The notes below the pieces were generated by a model. That model saw only the letters and a list, made by a program, of their open reading frames with translations. It searched no databases and was not told the DNA's origin. Of a stretch of 64,000 nt of DNA, positions 12,934 to 22,466 are shown piece by piece (the first letter of the stretch is position 1; each line of letters opens with the position of its first letter). The translations under genes were made by a program, and so were the position numbers. Origin of the DNA: Apostichopus japonicus. Lineage: Eukaryota > Echinodermata > Holothuroidea > Aspidochirotida > Stichopodidae. The DNA lies in the NCBI RefSeq assembly GCF_037975245.1, contig NC_092573.1, positions 5,893,501 through 5,957,500 of the forward strand, in the 5' to 3' direction.

Positions 12934-14426
12934 GGAGAGTATATATGGAGAGTATATATATTATGGAAAGTATATATGGAGAGTTTATATGGAGAGTATA
13001 TATGGAGAGTTTATATGGAGAGTATATATGGAGAGTATATATGGAGAGTATATATGGAGAGTATATATGGAGAGTATATATGAAGAGTATATATGGAGAG
13101 TATATACGGTGAGTATATATGGAGAGTATATACGGTGATTATATATAAAGAGTGTATATGGAGAGTATATGGAGAGTATACATGGAGAGTATATATGGAG
13201 AGTGTATATGGAGAGTATATATAGAGAGTATATATGGAGAGTATATATGGAGAGTATATATGGAGAGCATGGAGAGTATATATGGAGAGTATATATGGAG
13301 AGTATACATGGAGAGCATGGAGAGTATATATGGAGAGTGTATATGGAGAGTATATTTAGAGAGTATATATGGAGAGTATATATGGAGAGTATATATGGAG
13401 AGTATACATGGAGAGCATGGAGAGTATATATGGAGAGTGTATATGGAGATTATATATGGAGAGCATATATGGAGAGTATATATGGAGAGTATACATGGAG
13501 AGCATGGAGAGTATATATGAAGAGTGTATATGGAGAGTATATATGGAGAGCATATATGGAGAGTATATATGAAGAGTGTATATGGAGAGTATATATGGAG
13601 AGTATATATGGAGAGTATATATGGAGAGTATATATGGAGAGTATATATGGTGAGTATATATGCAGAGTATATATACAGAGTATATATGGAGAGTATATAT
13701 GGAGAGCATATATGGAGAGTATATATGGAGAGTATACATGGAGAGCATGGAGAGTATATATGGAGAGTATATATGGAGAGTATATATGGAGAGTATATAT
13801 GGAGAGTATATATGGAGAGTTTATAATGGAGAGTATATATGGAGAGTATATATGGAGAGTATATATGGAGAGTATATATGGAGAGTATATATGGAGAGTA
13901 TATATACAGAGTATATATGGAGAGTATATATGGAGAGCATATATGGAGAGTATATATGGAGAGTATACATGGAGAGCATGGAGAGTATATATGGAGAGTA
14001 TATATGGAGAGTATATATGGAGAGTATATATGGAGAGTATATATGGAGAGTTTATAATGGAGAGTATATATGGAGAGTATATATGGAGAGTATATATGGA
14101 GAGTATATATGGAGAGTATATATGGAGAGTATATATGGAGAGTATATATGGAGAGTATACATGGAGAGTATATATGGAGAGTATATATGGAGAGTGTATA
14201 TGGAGAGTATATATGGAGAGTATATATGGAGAGTATATATAGAGAGTATACCTGGAGAGTATATATGGAGAGTATATATATGGAGAGTATATATGGAGAG
14301 TATATATGCAGAATATATATGGAGAGTATATATGGAGAGTATATATGCAGAGTATATATGCAGAGTATATATGGAGAGTATATATGCAGAGTATATATGG
14401 AGAGTATATATGGAGAGTATATATAG
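12934..14426. repeat. 13-bp minisatellite, unit GGAGAGTATATAT, about 1.5 kb
   Basis: Around 114 units of GGAGAGTATATAT run nearly without break. Variants include GTGTATATGG, CATATATGG, CAGAGTATATAT and shortened units in which GGAGAGCAT abuts the next unit. Because 13 is not a multiple of 3 and the unit has no stop in any phase, all plus frames and the minus strand stay open for hundreds of codons (peptides with period MESIYGEYIWRVY, or SIYTLHIYSPYIL on the other strand). These are repeat artefacts. Variants recur in blocks, including one duplicated with an offset of 231 bp. Confidence 0.95.
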
Positions 14427-14531
14427 TGTTGGTTACTATGGTGCTGCCTCTTATGCCTGTAGGTGTTGACATTCTATCTACCTTTCGTTGTATGTTTCCA
14501 GTCGGTAAGTCGGGCGCGGATATAAGTTGCG

Positions 14532-14564
14532 GGGCAAAAGGGAAGGGAAGGGAGGGGAGGGGGT
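14532..14564 (+). repeat. G-rich tract downstream of the minisatellite
   Basis: Runs of three to five G separated by A or AA (GGGAAGGGAAGGGAGGGGAG). It lies about 105 bp beyond the minisatellite. Confidence 0.75.
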
Positions 14565-15522
14565 GAGTTCGTAAATATTTTAAATTTCTATTTATTTTTA
14601 CATTCCATTTTCCATTAATAAGGTTTTTCCATTTGGACGATGTTTTTTATTTTATATCTTCGGTTTCACGATACGGATGGAATATTTCACGGAGATGTCC
14701 TTTATATAAATTGATCCGTGATACCATTTATTAAGCTACATTTAATGGTTATCGTATAGTGCATATTACAATCATTGAAATTCCAGAAGCTGTATGCCGG
14801 AAGGTTTCTGTTACTAACGTTAATCTGTCGTAACATTGATTTAATGGAGGTAGTTATTGTATAGATTTACATGTCAATGACCTCGTCTCATATTTCAAAT
14901 GACTCGTATGTATGTCACCCATGCACACAAAGAACGAGGTTTTCAACCATAGATTCAAAGTTTAATGAATAAAATATATTCAGAAGAGGAATAAATTTAA
15001 TGTCCTTGCCAACAATGAAACATAAATTGAAATTATTGAGAATAAATTACTGAAATCAAAAAAAAGAAGAAGAATAAGAAGGATAAAAAGAAAGGTCTCT
15101 CGACACTTTCTACCGATTAATAACTTACGCATCTGACACAGATTCTTCTGTATTAACGTTGATATAATATATGTATAGCCGTTGTAATATTTACATGTAA
15201 ACAATCTTGGCTCATATTTGACAGGACTTGCATGTATGCTAGCCACACTATAAGAAGGAGAGTTTTACTGACATAAATTCAATTTAATAAATGAATGAAG
15301 CCTTTTCGTTAAATGAATAATTTGAATGAGGTAACCAAGCATGAACTTTGATAATAAATAAAAAATCTTCAATCCTCGAACATGCCTAATATTTTACGAA
15401 ATTAGTTCCTTTAGGGAGGCGACGATAAACAGAACTAGTATTGTTCGATACAGGTGACAAACGCCTACAGCGGTGGAATTACGACCTTCCTTACCGGTTT
15501 CGAACCTCTGGACATACAATCA
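14565..15522. other. Noncoding stretch with a weak internal duplication
   Basis: Around 14865 and 15189 the sequence shares ATTTACATGT, later CTCATATTT, then a CTYGTATGTATG/CTTGCATGTATG word, at similar relative positions. This suggests an old duplication about 324 bp apart, too diverged to be sure. No gene is seen. Confidence 0.45.
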
Positions 15523-15660
15523 GCGTCCATAGCCTAGTGGTTAGGGTGTCCGCGTACAAAGCGGGAGGCCCGGGTTCGAAGTTTTTTCACTGTTCTTGAT
15601 TTTCCAACTCATTACGATTTCAATATATATCATCTCCATCTAGAAATAATTTCGTAAGTA
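15523..15660 (+). mobile_element. tRNA-like SINE head of a second family
   Basis: TAGCCTAGTGG at about 15530-15540 matches the Pol III A-box consensus exactly, and CGGGTTCGAAG (15571-15581) resembles a B box. Between them CCGC and GCGG flank a seven-base loop, as in an anticodon arm; read literally the anticodon would be ACA. There is no matching acceptor 3' strand, so this is not an intact tRNA gene. After the B box the sequence passes into a short T run and an AT-rich body that differs from the other SINE family here; the 3' end is a guess. A minus-strand GGTTCGAAACC at 15496-15506 just upstream also fits a B box, so two heads may be nested or joined. Confidence 0.55.
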
Positions 15661-15849
15661 ATTAGGCATAATCGATGTTCTAACTTTTACCCTAGTGAGA
15701 TAGACATACGGCCCCAATGAATTGTTGGACCTCCCTCAGAAAGATATAATATATACGTAAGTTCCACATTTTTGAAAGTATCATTCATATAATATTCATT
15801 CATACTTAGTAAAGATTCCTAAATCCTATTGGTCCATTCAGATCAGCTG

Positions 15850-15880
15850 ACCGTGGTTAATCCTGTGAGTAACGCACGGT
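15850..15880 (+). repeat. Hairpin-forming repeat, copy 1
   Basis: ACCGTGGTTA and TAACGCACGGT flank ATCCTGTGAG and can pair with one bulge. The central phrase TTAATCCTGTGAGTAACG recurs in copy 2 with one change. Confidence 0.7.
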
Positions 15881-16031
15881 AAAATTACGGGGCATCATTT
15901 TAATAAATCTTTGGTTATATGTAACCAAAAATGTTTTGTTTAATGATTTTTCCCCCACACAAATGGTGTTAATGCTATCGCTGGATGAACTCGGGCTCCG
16001 CCCTCGTGCATCGCTTGCATTATCCCCCGAT

Positions 16032-16059
16032 CGTGCATTAATCCTGCGAGTAACGCACG
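16032..16059 (+). repeat. Hairpin-forming repeat, copy 2
   Basis: CGTGCATTA and TAACGCACG pair at 8 of 9 positions around ATCCTGCGAG. It shares TTAATCCTG-GAGTAACGCACG with copy 1, 181 bp upstream. Between the copies lies a comparatively GC-rich patch (about 15985-16035). The pair may be ends of a small decayed element, but no matching outer boundary was found. Confidence 0.65.
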
Positions 16060-16776
16060 CTAGACCGTTGATTAACCCCTTATTAATACCTGTTTTTTCC
16101 CTTCTAAAACATACGTTTACAATATAACCGCATATAGTTTCGAATAAAGTACGATGAATAATAATAACTATCGTATCGTGTTGGTTACCATGAACCACAT
16201 AACAAACGCGTTTATGAGCATCCGTAGATATTTTGGTTCGCGTATCTCGTCGTAGATGATGCTGCCTTCGTGGAACTGAACAAATTTCACTTTACAATTT
16301 GTTCAATGGAGTTGAAGAGCACATATCTATGTCGTAGATGAGATTTCTGACATTTTTGGGGTTGGATATCCTTGAATTTATTCCATCTTTCTACTTCTTG
16401 AAAACCGTGCATTTTCCGGACGACGAAAGTGAAACTGAATTAAATTTCGAATCGAAAGGGTAGATCTGTTCATGTGCTTTACTTCTGTATCAATTAGGAA
16501 CACCATAGTTTATTAGTCAGAAGTTGTACCTGCGTTCGACAACTGAAACGTTAACCGAGTGGTCTTTGGGTAAGTTTCTTACTACTTTTCTAATATAAAG
16601 GGTTTTGCTTTAAATCCTTAGTTTCACGATATTTTGGGTACAGTATTTATCATTTGATTCGGTTGAATCATAAACAAAACAGTTGTAGAATATTCAAAGA
16701 TTAATTAAAAAGAAATCATAGTTGTCTTTCGTTTTGATTCAACCCAAAGAAGTTGCGTATTGTGATGGCAGAATTA

Positions 16777-17113
16777 TATGTATGTATGTATGTGTGTGTA
16801 TGTATGTATGTATGTATGGGTGTATGTAAATATGTATGTATGTATTTTAGATCCTCCTACAAGCAGGAACTCGCGAAGAGGCTCATTGGCTTATCAAAGC
16901 CGCAAGCTGACCAAAGTCAGTCACTTAGATTCTTATTTAACGTCCACGAATATGAATTGTTAACAACTCTGTAACTGGACGACATACATTAATCTTGGAG
17001 TGACTCGAACCGGGGACCATATATGATTGGAAGGCACTGGCGTTAACCGGCGTTAACCACCGGCGTTAACCACCGGCGTTAACCACCGGCGTTAACCACT
17101 GAGCTGACACTCC
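16777..17113 (-). mobile_element. tRNA-derived SINE with expanded A-box region
   Basis: Read on the minus strand, a tRNA-like head spans 17113 down to 16997. Its acceptor arms GGAGTG (17113-17108) and CACTCC (16997-17002) are fully complementary. The A-box-like segment is CAGCTCAGTGG and the B-box-like segment is GGTTCGAGTCA. The head is interrupted by extra copies of a 13-bp unit at 17039-17100. A body follows (about 16996-16853) with a structured 3' domain shared with the copy at 10320-10442, including the hairpin sequence GGCTTTGATAAGCC. It ends in a tetranucleotide tail (TATG on the plus strand, 16777-16844). Head, body and short tandem tail are the standard SINE plan. SINEs use Pol III promoters and are mobilised by a partner LINE; the partner is not identified. 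Confidence 0.8.
17039..17100 (-). repeat. 13-bp tandem expansion inside the SINE tRNA head
   Basis: Five consecutive units with the plus-strand core GGCGTTAACC run from 17039 to 17100. The first is 10 bp and the other four are 13 bp (GGCGTTAACCACC, the last ending in T). On the SINE strand the unit includes the GTGGTTAACGCC part just after the A box, so the expansion stretches the D-arm region and the distance between A and B boxes by about 49 bp. Confidence 0.85.
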
Positions 17114-20100
17114 TATAACACTCCTGAGCTAACACTCCTATATCTAAAGCAAACACTTTATTTTAAATATGCATATGGTACTGAATGTCTTAATTTGAAG
17201 GAAAAAAAAACACATGCATGATAACAATAATTTTAGTAACCATACACCAAATGGTTGTTGATTTAAAATGAGAACTATTCTGGAATCACAATATGTAGAT
17301 TCCACATGTAGAAAATATTAATCTTTAAAATCTTAAATCTAACGTTCAATCTCAGTCTTCGGTTAAATGTGGTTAAAATGAGTGGAAACTAATAAACTAA
17401 ATGTATAACATTACAGACGTCGAAGTTGAGCTGTATCAATTAATTTAATTTTGATTAATAGAAGGGTATCCATCATGAAAACCTCTCTGTTGAAATTTAG
17501 CAAGCAGACTGCCGATGAATGAACTATTTATCGCATACAATGCGCTATGAGAGAAATTCTATCAAAAGCTTCATTTTGGCAAACGTATTACGACTTATAG
17601 TTTGTGTCGCTTTTACCTTGCAAGAGCCTTAATTTCAACAAATATTCATAACAATTTGAACGAAGGGCAAAGCTTTCGACACTTTGGTTGCCATGCTTAC
17701 AATAAGGGGACTCTATATAGGGACCTAAGTCACATAAGATGTACTCTGTAACTGTCATTGTATTTCCGTCCAAATTAACTCAGATTTGCAACTGTACTGA
17801 AGTGTTAAAATCATTTACTCTTTATTTGAATATAAAGGGTAACAAATACCATTCCATGCAGGATGAGCAAAATTCAACCAACCTATATTATATATGAGAG
17901 AATATGCGGTGCAAAATGATAGGTATGATGATTTTAATCCATCTTCTATTTCACAGCTGTTTGAAAGTAATTTGCATATGATCTATAACATAAATATTAT
18001 CATTATTTTTTTAGCATTTAATTACGATACCACAGCCTTCTCCATCACATATCTGTGAAATGATTTATAACGCGACACTTACAACATTTAATGGATTTTG
18101 TGAGGTTGTACATTATACCGATTTGTTAATTACCGCTATACTCTATAATCCTCTCACACACACCCCCCCCCCCTCCCTCCCGCTCTCTCCATATATCGCA
18201 TAGCTAATTTTGCAATATAGGACGCCGGTGCTGTCAAAATTTAGTATGGCCTTGTATCATGAAGTATGTAAAGAATATCTAATCTAAAAGCATCGAAGCC
18301 ACTAAATCAGAAACTAAATCTATTCATATGTTTGAAAATTAATTTGTTTTGTGTGACTGCCAATTTTTTTTTTCATTTACTTTCAATTGAAGGAGACGTT
18401 CATATCTTGTTGCAATTTATTATCGGTAATAAATGACCTTCGTTGAAGTTCTTAACAACTCTTTTACCTATCGCTTATTGTTTTTTTTTTTGATATCCTA
18501 CAAGCTGGTAAAGACAAACACCATGAATTTTTCAACTTTATAAATATGTTTTTTTTTAAGAAAAAAAAAACATGTTCGATGGTGTAGATCAAATATATGT
18601 TGTGAAATGGATCCAGTGTCAATATTTCCTCTCATTTGAATTTCTAATTTATCTTGCGGTGTATGCTTAAAAAATTAAATCAGATTGTTGCGTTTTGTCA
18701 ACAATTTTACCAAAAAATACAGAAAGTGCAAGATTAAAATGATGAATTTCTGAGGCTTCTAGACTTTTTTTTAGAGAAGTGAATGTTTATAAGCAAATGA
18801 ATTTCATTTTCAATTTTGCATGTAGCTATATCTTTGACAAGGCAATTGTAATGATCATAGGAAAAACAACTATCAATTAAGATTGCTTTACTTTGAATCA
18901 AGCTTATTGTTTGAAAATAAACTTGAACAATTAAGCTTATGAACTATATAAACATTAAACACATTGGCAACAACAAATGAGGAAAACTTCACAGTATAGG
19001 CATCATCAACACATTACGCATCGGTGAGACGAAGTTATGTGATTTCTCGTGGTCCAAAGCCAAAAAGTACACGTGTTATCTACGTGATGGTAGAAACCTA
19101 AATTGCCTCAAACAAACACACATAAACAAAAATAACCCAAAGAAAAATTATAAAAGATGTGATATTTCAAGACAATTTACAGGCTTGAATCAATATTCAA
19201 GTGAATAGAACACAAACTTGTACTCGCTTAACTTTTATTTACTCTAAATTGGAGAATTCTTCGGAACAAAGAGGTGTAATGAGGGTGACCAATGTAGTCT
19301 TTACATACGGACAATAATTTCCACCTATTTTTTGCTTCGTTCGTTTGCTCTTAGGCTAGGCCTTGTGATATCTGTTCTGAAATTGTTTTAGGATTCAATT
19401 TTAGGCTAAATATACATAGCAACCTTTTCTTGGTAGTCCAAGAACAGCGACTGGGTATCTGTTGCGACGACCAATGCAGCAAACTGTGTTAGGCATGATT
19501 GGCTTAGGCTAGGCCTTCACTTTCATAAAATCTTATGAGTCGTAATTTATAAAAGCTGATATTTGTAGTGGAAAGCATAAAGGGTCTTTTGTAAACGATA
19601 TCATTCTAAAACAATATTGACAATGATGTCTGAGTTTAGCGGGAATCGCTACATTACTACAAAGCCAACAATCGACAGAGGAGGAATTAAACGGCTGGTC
19701 ATGGTAGACTTTGCAATATTGCGTATATGCAGTATAGGCCTATACCATCATCCACAGGTGTCTCGTTTGTGGAATATGTTGATTCATCAGTTCGAAAGGA
19801 TTAGCAAGAAAACCATCTGTTGTTTGGAAAAAGAAAATGACAACATTTGTAACTGACGATCATTAAATAATTTAAAAACAACCTATCGATTTACATAACT
19901 ACTTAATTAATCACCGGTGAACGATTCCAAAGATCGTGAATTGTGTCAGAGACGAAGTCTTTTCGGTGTCGTTGTAGACTATTCTTCCTTATATGGTCAT
20001 AAAATGATGGGCCTTTTTTTGTCCTTCTTTTGGTTCTCTGTGAGTCAAGTTAAATTATTACAAGGAACAATAAAATGCCACTTTGACTATAATAGCGTAT

Positions 20101-21220
20101 CTCTTTCATCCCTATATAATGATTTGAACGAACCACACACATGCATGATATTCCTATAGCATTCTAATAAACTCTGTCTCAATATCGCTTCAATCGTTTG
20201 ATCGTTCTTGGCCATTTCATTTCGTGGCTGAACAGTTGAAGGGGTACATTACTGCTTTGTTAATTGTACAAGATGTTCTAATATGACTTCAAAATTAGCG
20301 ATAACAGTCATGCATTAAGAAACCCGTTAACGTTCTTAATGTCATTCAACTCTGCAATATTTGCATTTTTTCCTTGCAGACTAATTTGAAGAAGAAAACA
20401 ATTGCTGTCACAATTGTTGTTAAGCAGTCCATGACTTCTTTTGTATGTTGTTATTGTTATTACCACAAGATGTTACATTCATCAACTAATTTAATGAGAG
20501 TGAGGAAATATTAAGACCCGTTCCCAAATTATAATCTCCATGAGCGGTTCATTTCCTTGACAATGTTTCATACTTTATGATTGTTATTGTGCAGGGGGTA
20601 GCAACCATTCGAAGACGAAATTATGACATATTGGTATCTGTTAGGTCGTGACGTAATCCACGTAAAAACGGAAGAAAGAACAAAACAGTATAATAATTTG
20701 TATGTTTACATATTCAGCAGATAGTTCAGAGATATCAAGGCGATGAAGTGGATATAGTTTACAGCATGACATATGAAATGTTTGGTAATATTTCATTCAC
20801 GCTTGGTGTGTTATATTTCCTCTGTTTAATTCCCTAAATTTGATAATATGACATTTTTGTCTCGTTGAATAAATATGATGCTACTTGAAATTAGTTACAA
20901 CTATGAGATATTTTGAAAAACAGTTTTACAGGTTGACGATAGTTTGCAATACGAACTAGAACTAGTTGAGAACAATCATTAGGGCGTACTACAGAAAACT
21001 AGTTTGTTTTCTTCTATTAAACGACATATTGTGCGTGTGTGGGGGTGTATTACTAAAATAGATGTGTGTGTGTGTGGACTTGAGTAAATGAATGAACGCA
21101 TGGCGATGTCATTAATGTTCCTTCAAGCACATTTAAGAACAGCTTAATCAATCGATTCAATGACACGACAGACTTTTATAATTGACTGTTTCACTTCTTA
21201 GACAGACGTATAATATAATA

Positions 21221-21225
<5 letters not shown>
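17114..21225. other. Noncoding stretch, nothing specific
   Basis: Just after the SINE head, GAGCTAACACTCCTA (17125-17139) repeats GAGCTGACACTCCTA (17101-17115), so the head's first bases are partly duplicated. The rest is AT-rich sequence with a C11 run at 18163-18173, TAGGCCTA at 19735 and short T/A runs. No gene was recognised. Confidence 0.55.

Positions 21226-21291
<66 letters not shown>
21226..21291. repeat. (TA)n microsatellite
   Basis: Pure TA tract of about 66 bp after a short TAATA lead-in. It is followed directly by the 57-bp segment also found after the TA tract at 22410. Confidence 0.93.
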
Positions 21292-21293
<2 letters not shown>

Positions 21294-21346
21294 GACCCAA
21301 AGAACGATGAAACGAAACGTTATCAAAATTAAAGGAATTCTGTTAC
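21290..21346 (+). repeat. 57-bp dispersed segment, copy A
   Basis: The segment begins AATAGACCCAAAGAACGATG and ends GGAATTCTGTTAC. It matches 22410-22466 with about three differences. Both copies follow a TA tract. The core CGAAACGTTATCAAA resembles CGAAACGTT-type boundaries of some interspersed repeats, but the family is not identified. Confidence 0.85.
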
Positions 21347-22136
21347 TGAATTCTGTTATATATATATATTTATTTATTCTTGATACCAACCCCGCTGCTT
21401 ATATATGATTCTGCGGTGAACACCAATGTAAAACACGGTAATTGGTCAAACAGGCAATCTTGTCAAATTTTAGGGGGAAAAAGTTGCATTATTCATTAAT
21501 TCAACATCGAAAACATGGCCCTATAGATGAAGGTCATTCTAAGTTTGTCTGCTCTCACGATACCCCTCTTCAATTTTATCTAAATAATGTTTAACATCTG
21601 AACGGAGTGACGTTCACCATGTCACAGCCTCCAGGCCTCTGTATGGTTCTTTTTGCACCGCAAAACGGACGTAAGCTAACCAAGTGGTGGTAGAAATTTA
21701 TATTCCGTGATAATTATACACAACGACTGGCATACACCCCTAAGGGCACGAACATGAGTATGTACAGTATATTACATGTAACTTTAGATTTAACTGGTCT
21801 TTCGCAGGTGACGTTGATGATGCAATTTTGACAGATATTAGATAGCACTGTTTTCATGGTGCAGCAGAAGACTTAAAGTGAGTTCCTACTCTACTGCTCG
21901 TACTCGCGTATATAGTATGTACTGGTACAATGCCTTGTAAATTTGTACTCGCAAGTGTACTCGTACTTGGGGCATTTTCAATGGTCGATTACTAGGAAGT
22001 AAAGCAAAAGTTTGTACACGTACTGCAAAACTCATGCTTAGAGGCTTTTACGTGTATACTCATACCAAAGAAAAATCTACTTCAACTCATATTCATTCTG
22101 TTCATGTCTGTCATACAGTCTGTAGTGTGAACGTGC
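21347..22136. other. Noncoding stretch with dispersed GTACTC words
   Basis: Between about 21880 and 22065 GTACTC, GTACTG and CGTACT-like words recur many times (for example TGCTCGTACTCGCG and GTGTACTCGTACTTGG), as if from a decayed short tandem repeat. Related GAGTAC words occur at about 49959-50050. No gene was seen. Confidence 0.45.
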
Positions 22137-22325
22137 AGCTGTAGCTTCATGCTTGAATAATCCGTTATGATTGATTGATATCTATCTATTTATACAAATA
22201 TATATTACTATATATATATATAGGCCTATATATAGGCCTATATATTTATATACATATATTCATATATATAAGACCCAAAGATGGAGCTGTAGCTCCATGC
22301 TTGAATAATCCGTTATGATTGATTG
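22137..22325 (+). repeat. 41-bp direct repeat flanking the TA tract
   Basis: 22137-22177 and 22285-22325 share 40 of 41 bases (AGCTGTAGCTYCATGCTTGA and onward to GATTGATTG). The offset is 148 bp. The second copy lies in ATGGAGCTGTAGCTCCAT (22281-22298), a perfect 8-bp stem around GT. It is the same kind of event as the 152-bp duplication at 46899-47117: unique flank copied together with TA sequence. Confidence 0.9.
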
Positions 22326-22400
<75 letters not shown>

Positions 22401-22411
22401 TATATATATAA
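22207..22411. repeat. Compound TA tract with TAGGCCTA palindromes and duplicated flank
   Basis: TA runs at about 22207-22262 contain two TAGGCCTA octamers (22221, 22233). After 60 bp of unique sequence the TA tract resumes at about 22326-22411. The unique part 22285-22325 is a copy of 22137-22177. Confidence 0.92.
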
Positions 22412-22466
22412 TAGACCAAAAGAACGATACAACGAAACGTTATCAAAATTAAAGGAATTCTGTTAC
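22410..22466 (+). repeat. 57-bp dispersed segment, copy B
   Basis: Nearly identical to 21290-21346 and in the same orientation, again starting at the right edge of a TA tract. A partial third match, AAGACCCAAAGA, occurs at about 22270. The offset between A and B is 1,120 bp. Confidence 0.85.

Noticed and set aside
12934-14426. CRISPR array
   Set aside because: The repeats are contiguous 13-bp units with no unique spacers, and the sequence is eukaryotic in character.
13169-14472. Open frames of 357, 340 and 269 codons on both strands
   Set aside because: All are translations of the 13-bp minisatellite, whose unit lacks stops in every phase.
15523-15581. Functional tRNA gene
   Set aside because: A and B boxes and an anticodon stem are present, but the acceptor 3' strand is missing and the implied anticodon ACA is not a usual one. 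A SINE head fits better.
16997-17113. Functional tRNA gene on the minus strand
   Set aside because: Acceptor arms pair, but the head is interrupted by the 13-bp expansion and the anticodon arm is degenerate. It continues into a SINE body and tail.
21880-22065. Regulatory cluster of GTACTC sites
   Set aside because: More simply explained as a decayed short tandem repeat; nothing links it to a promoter.
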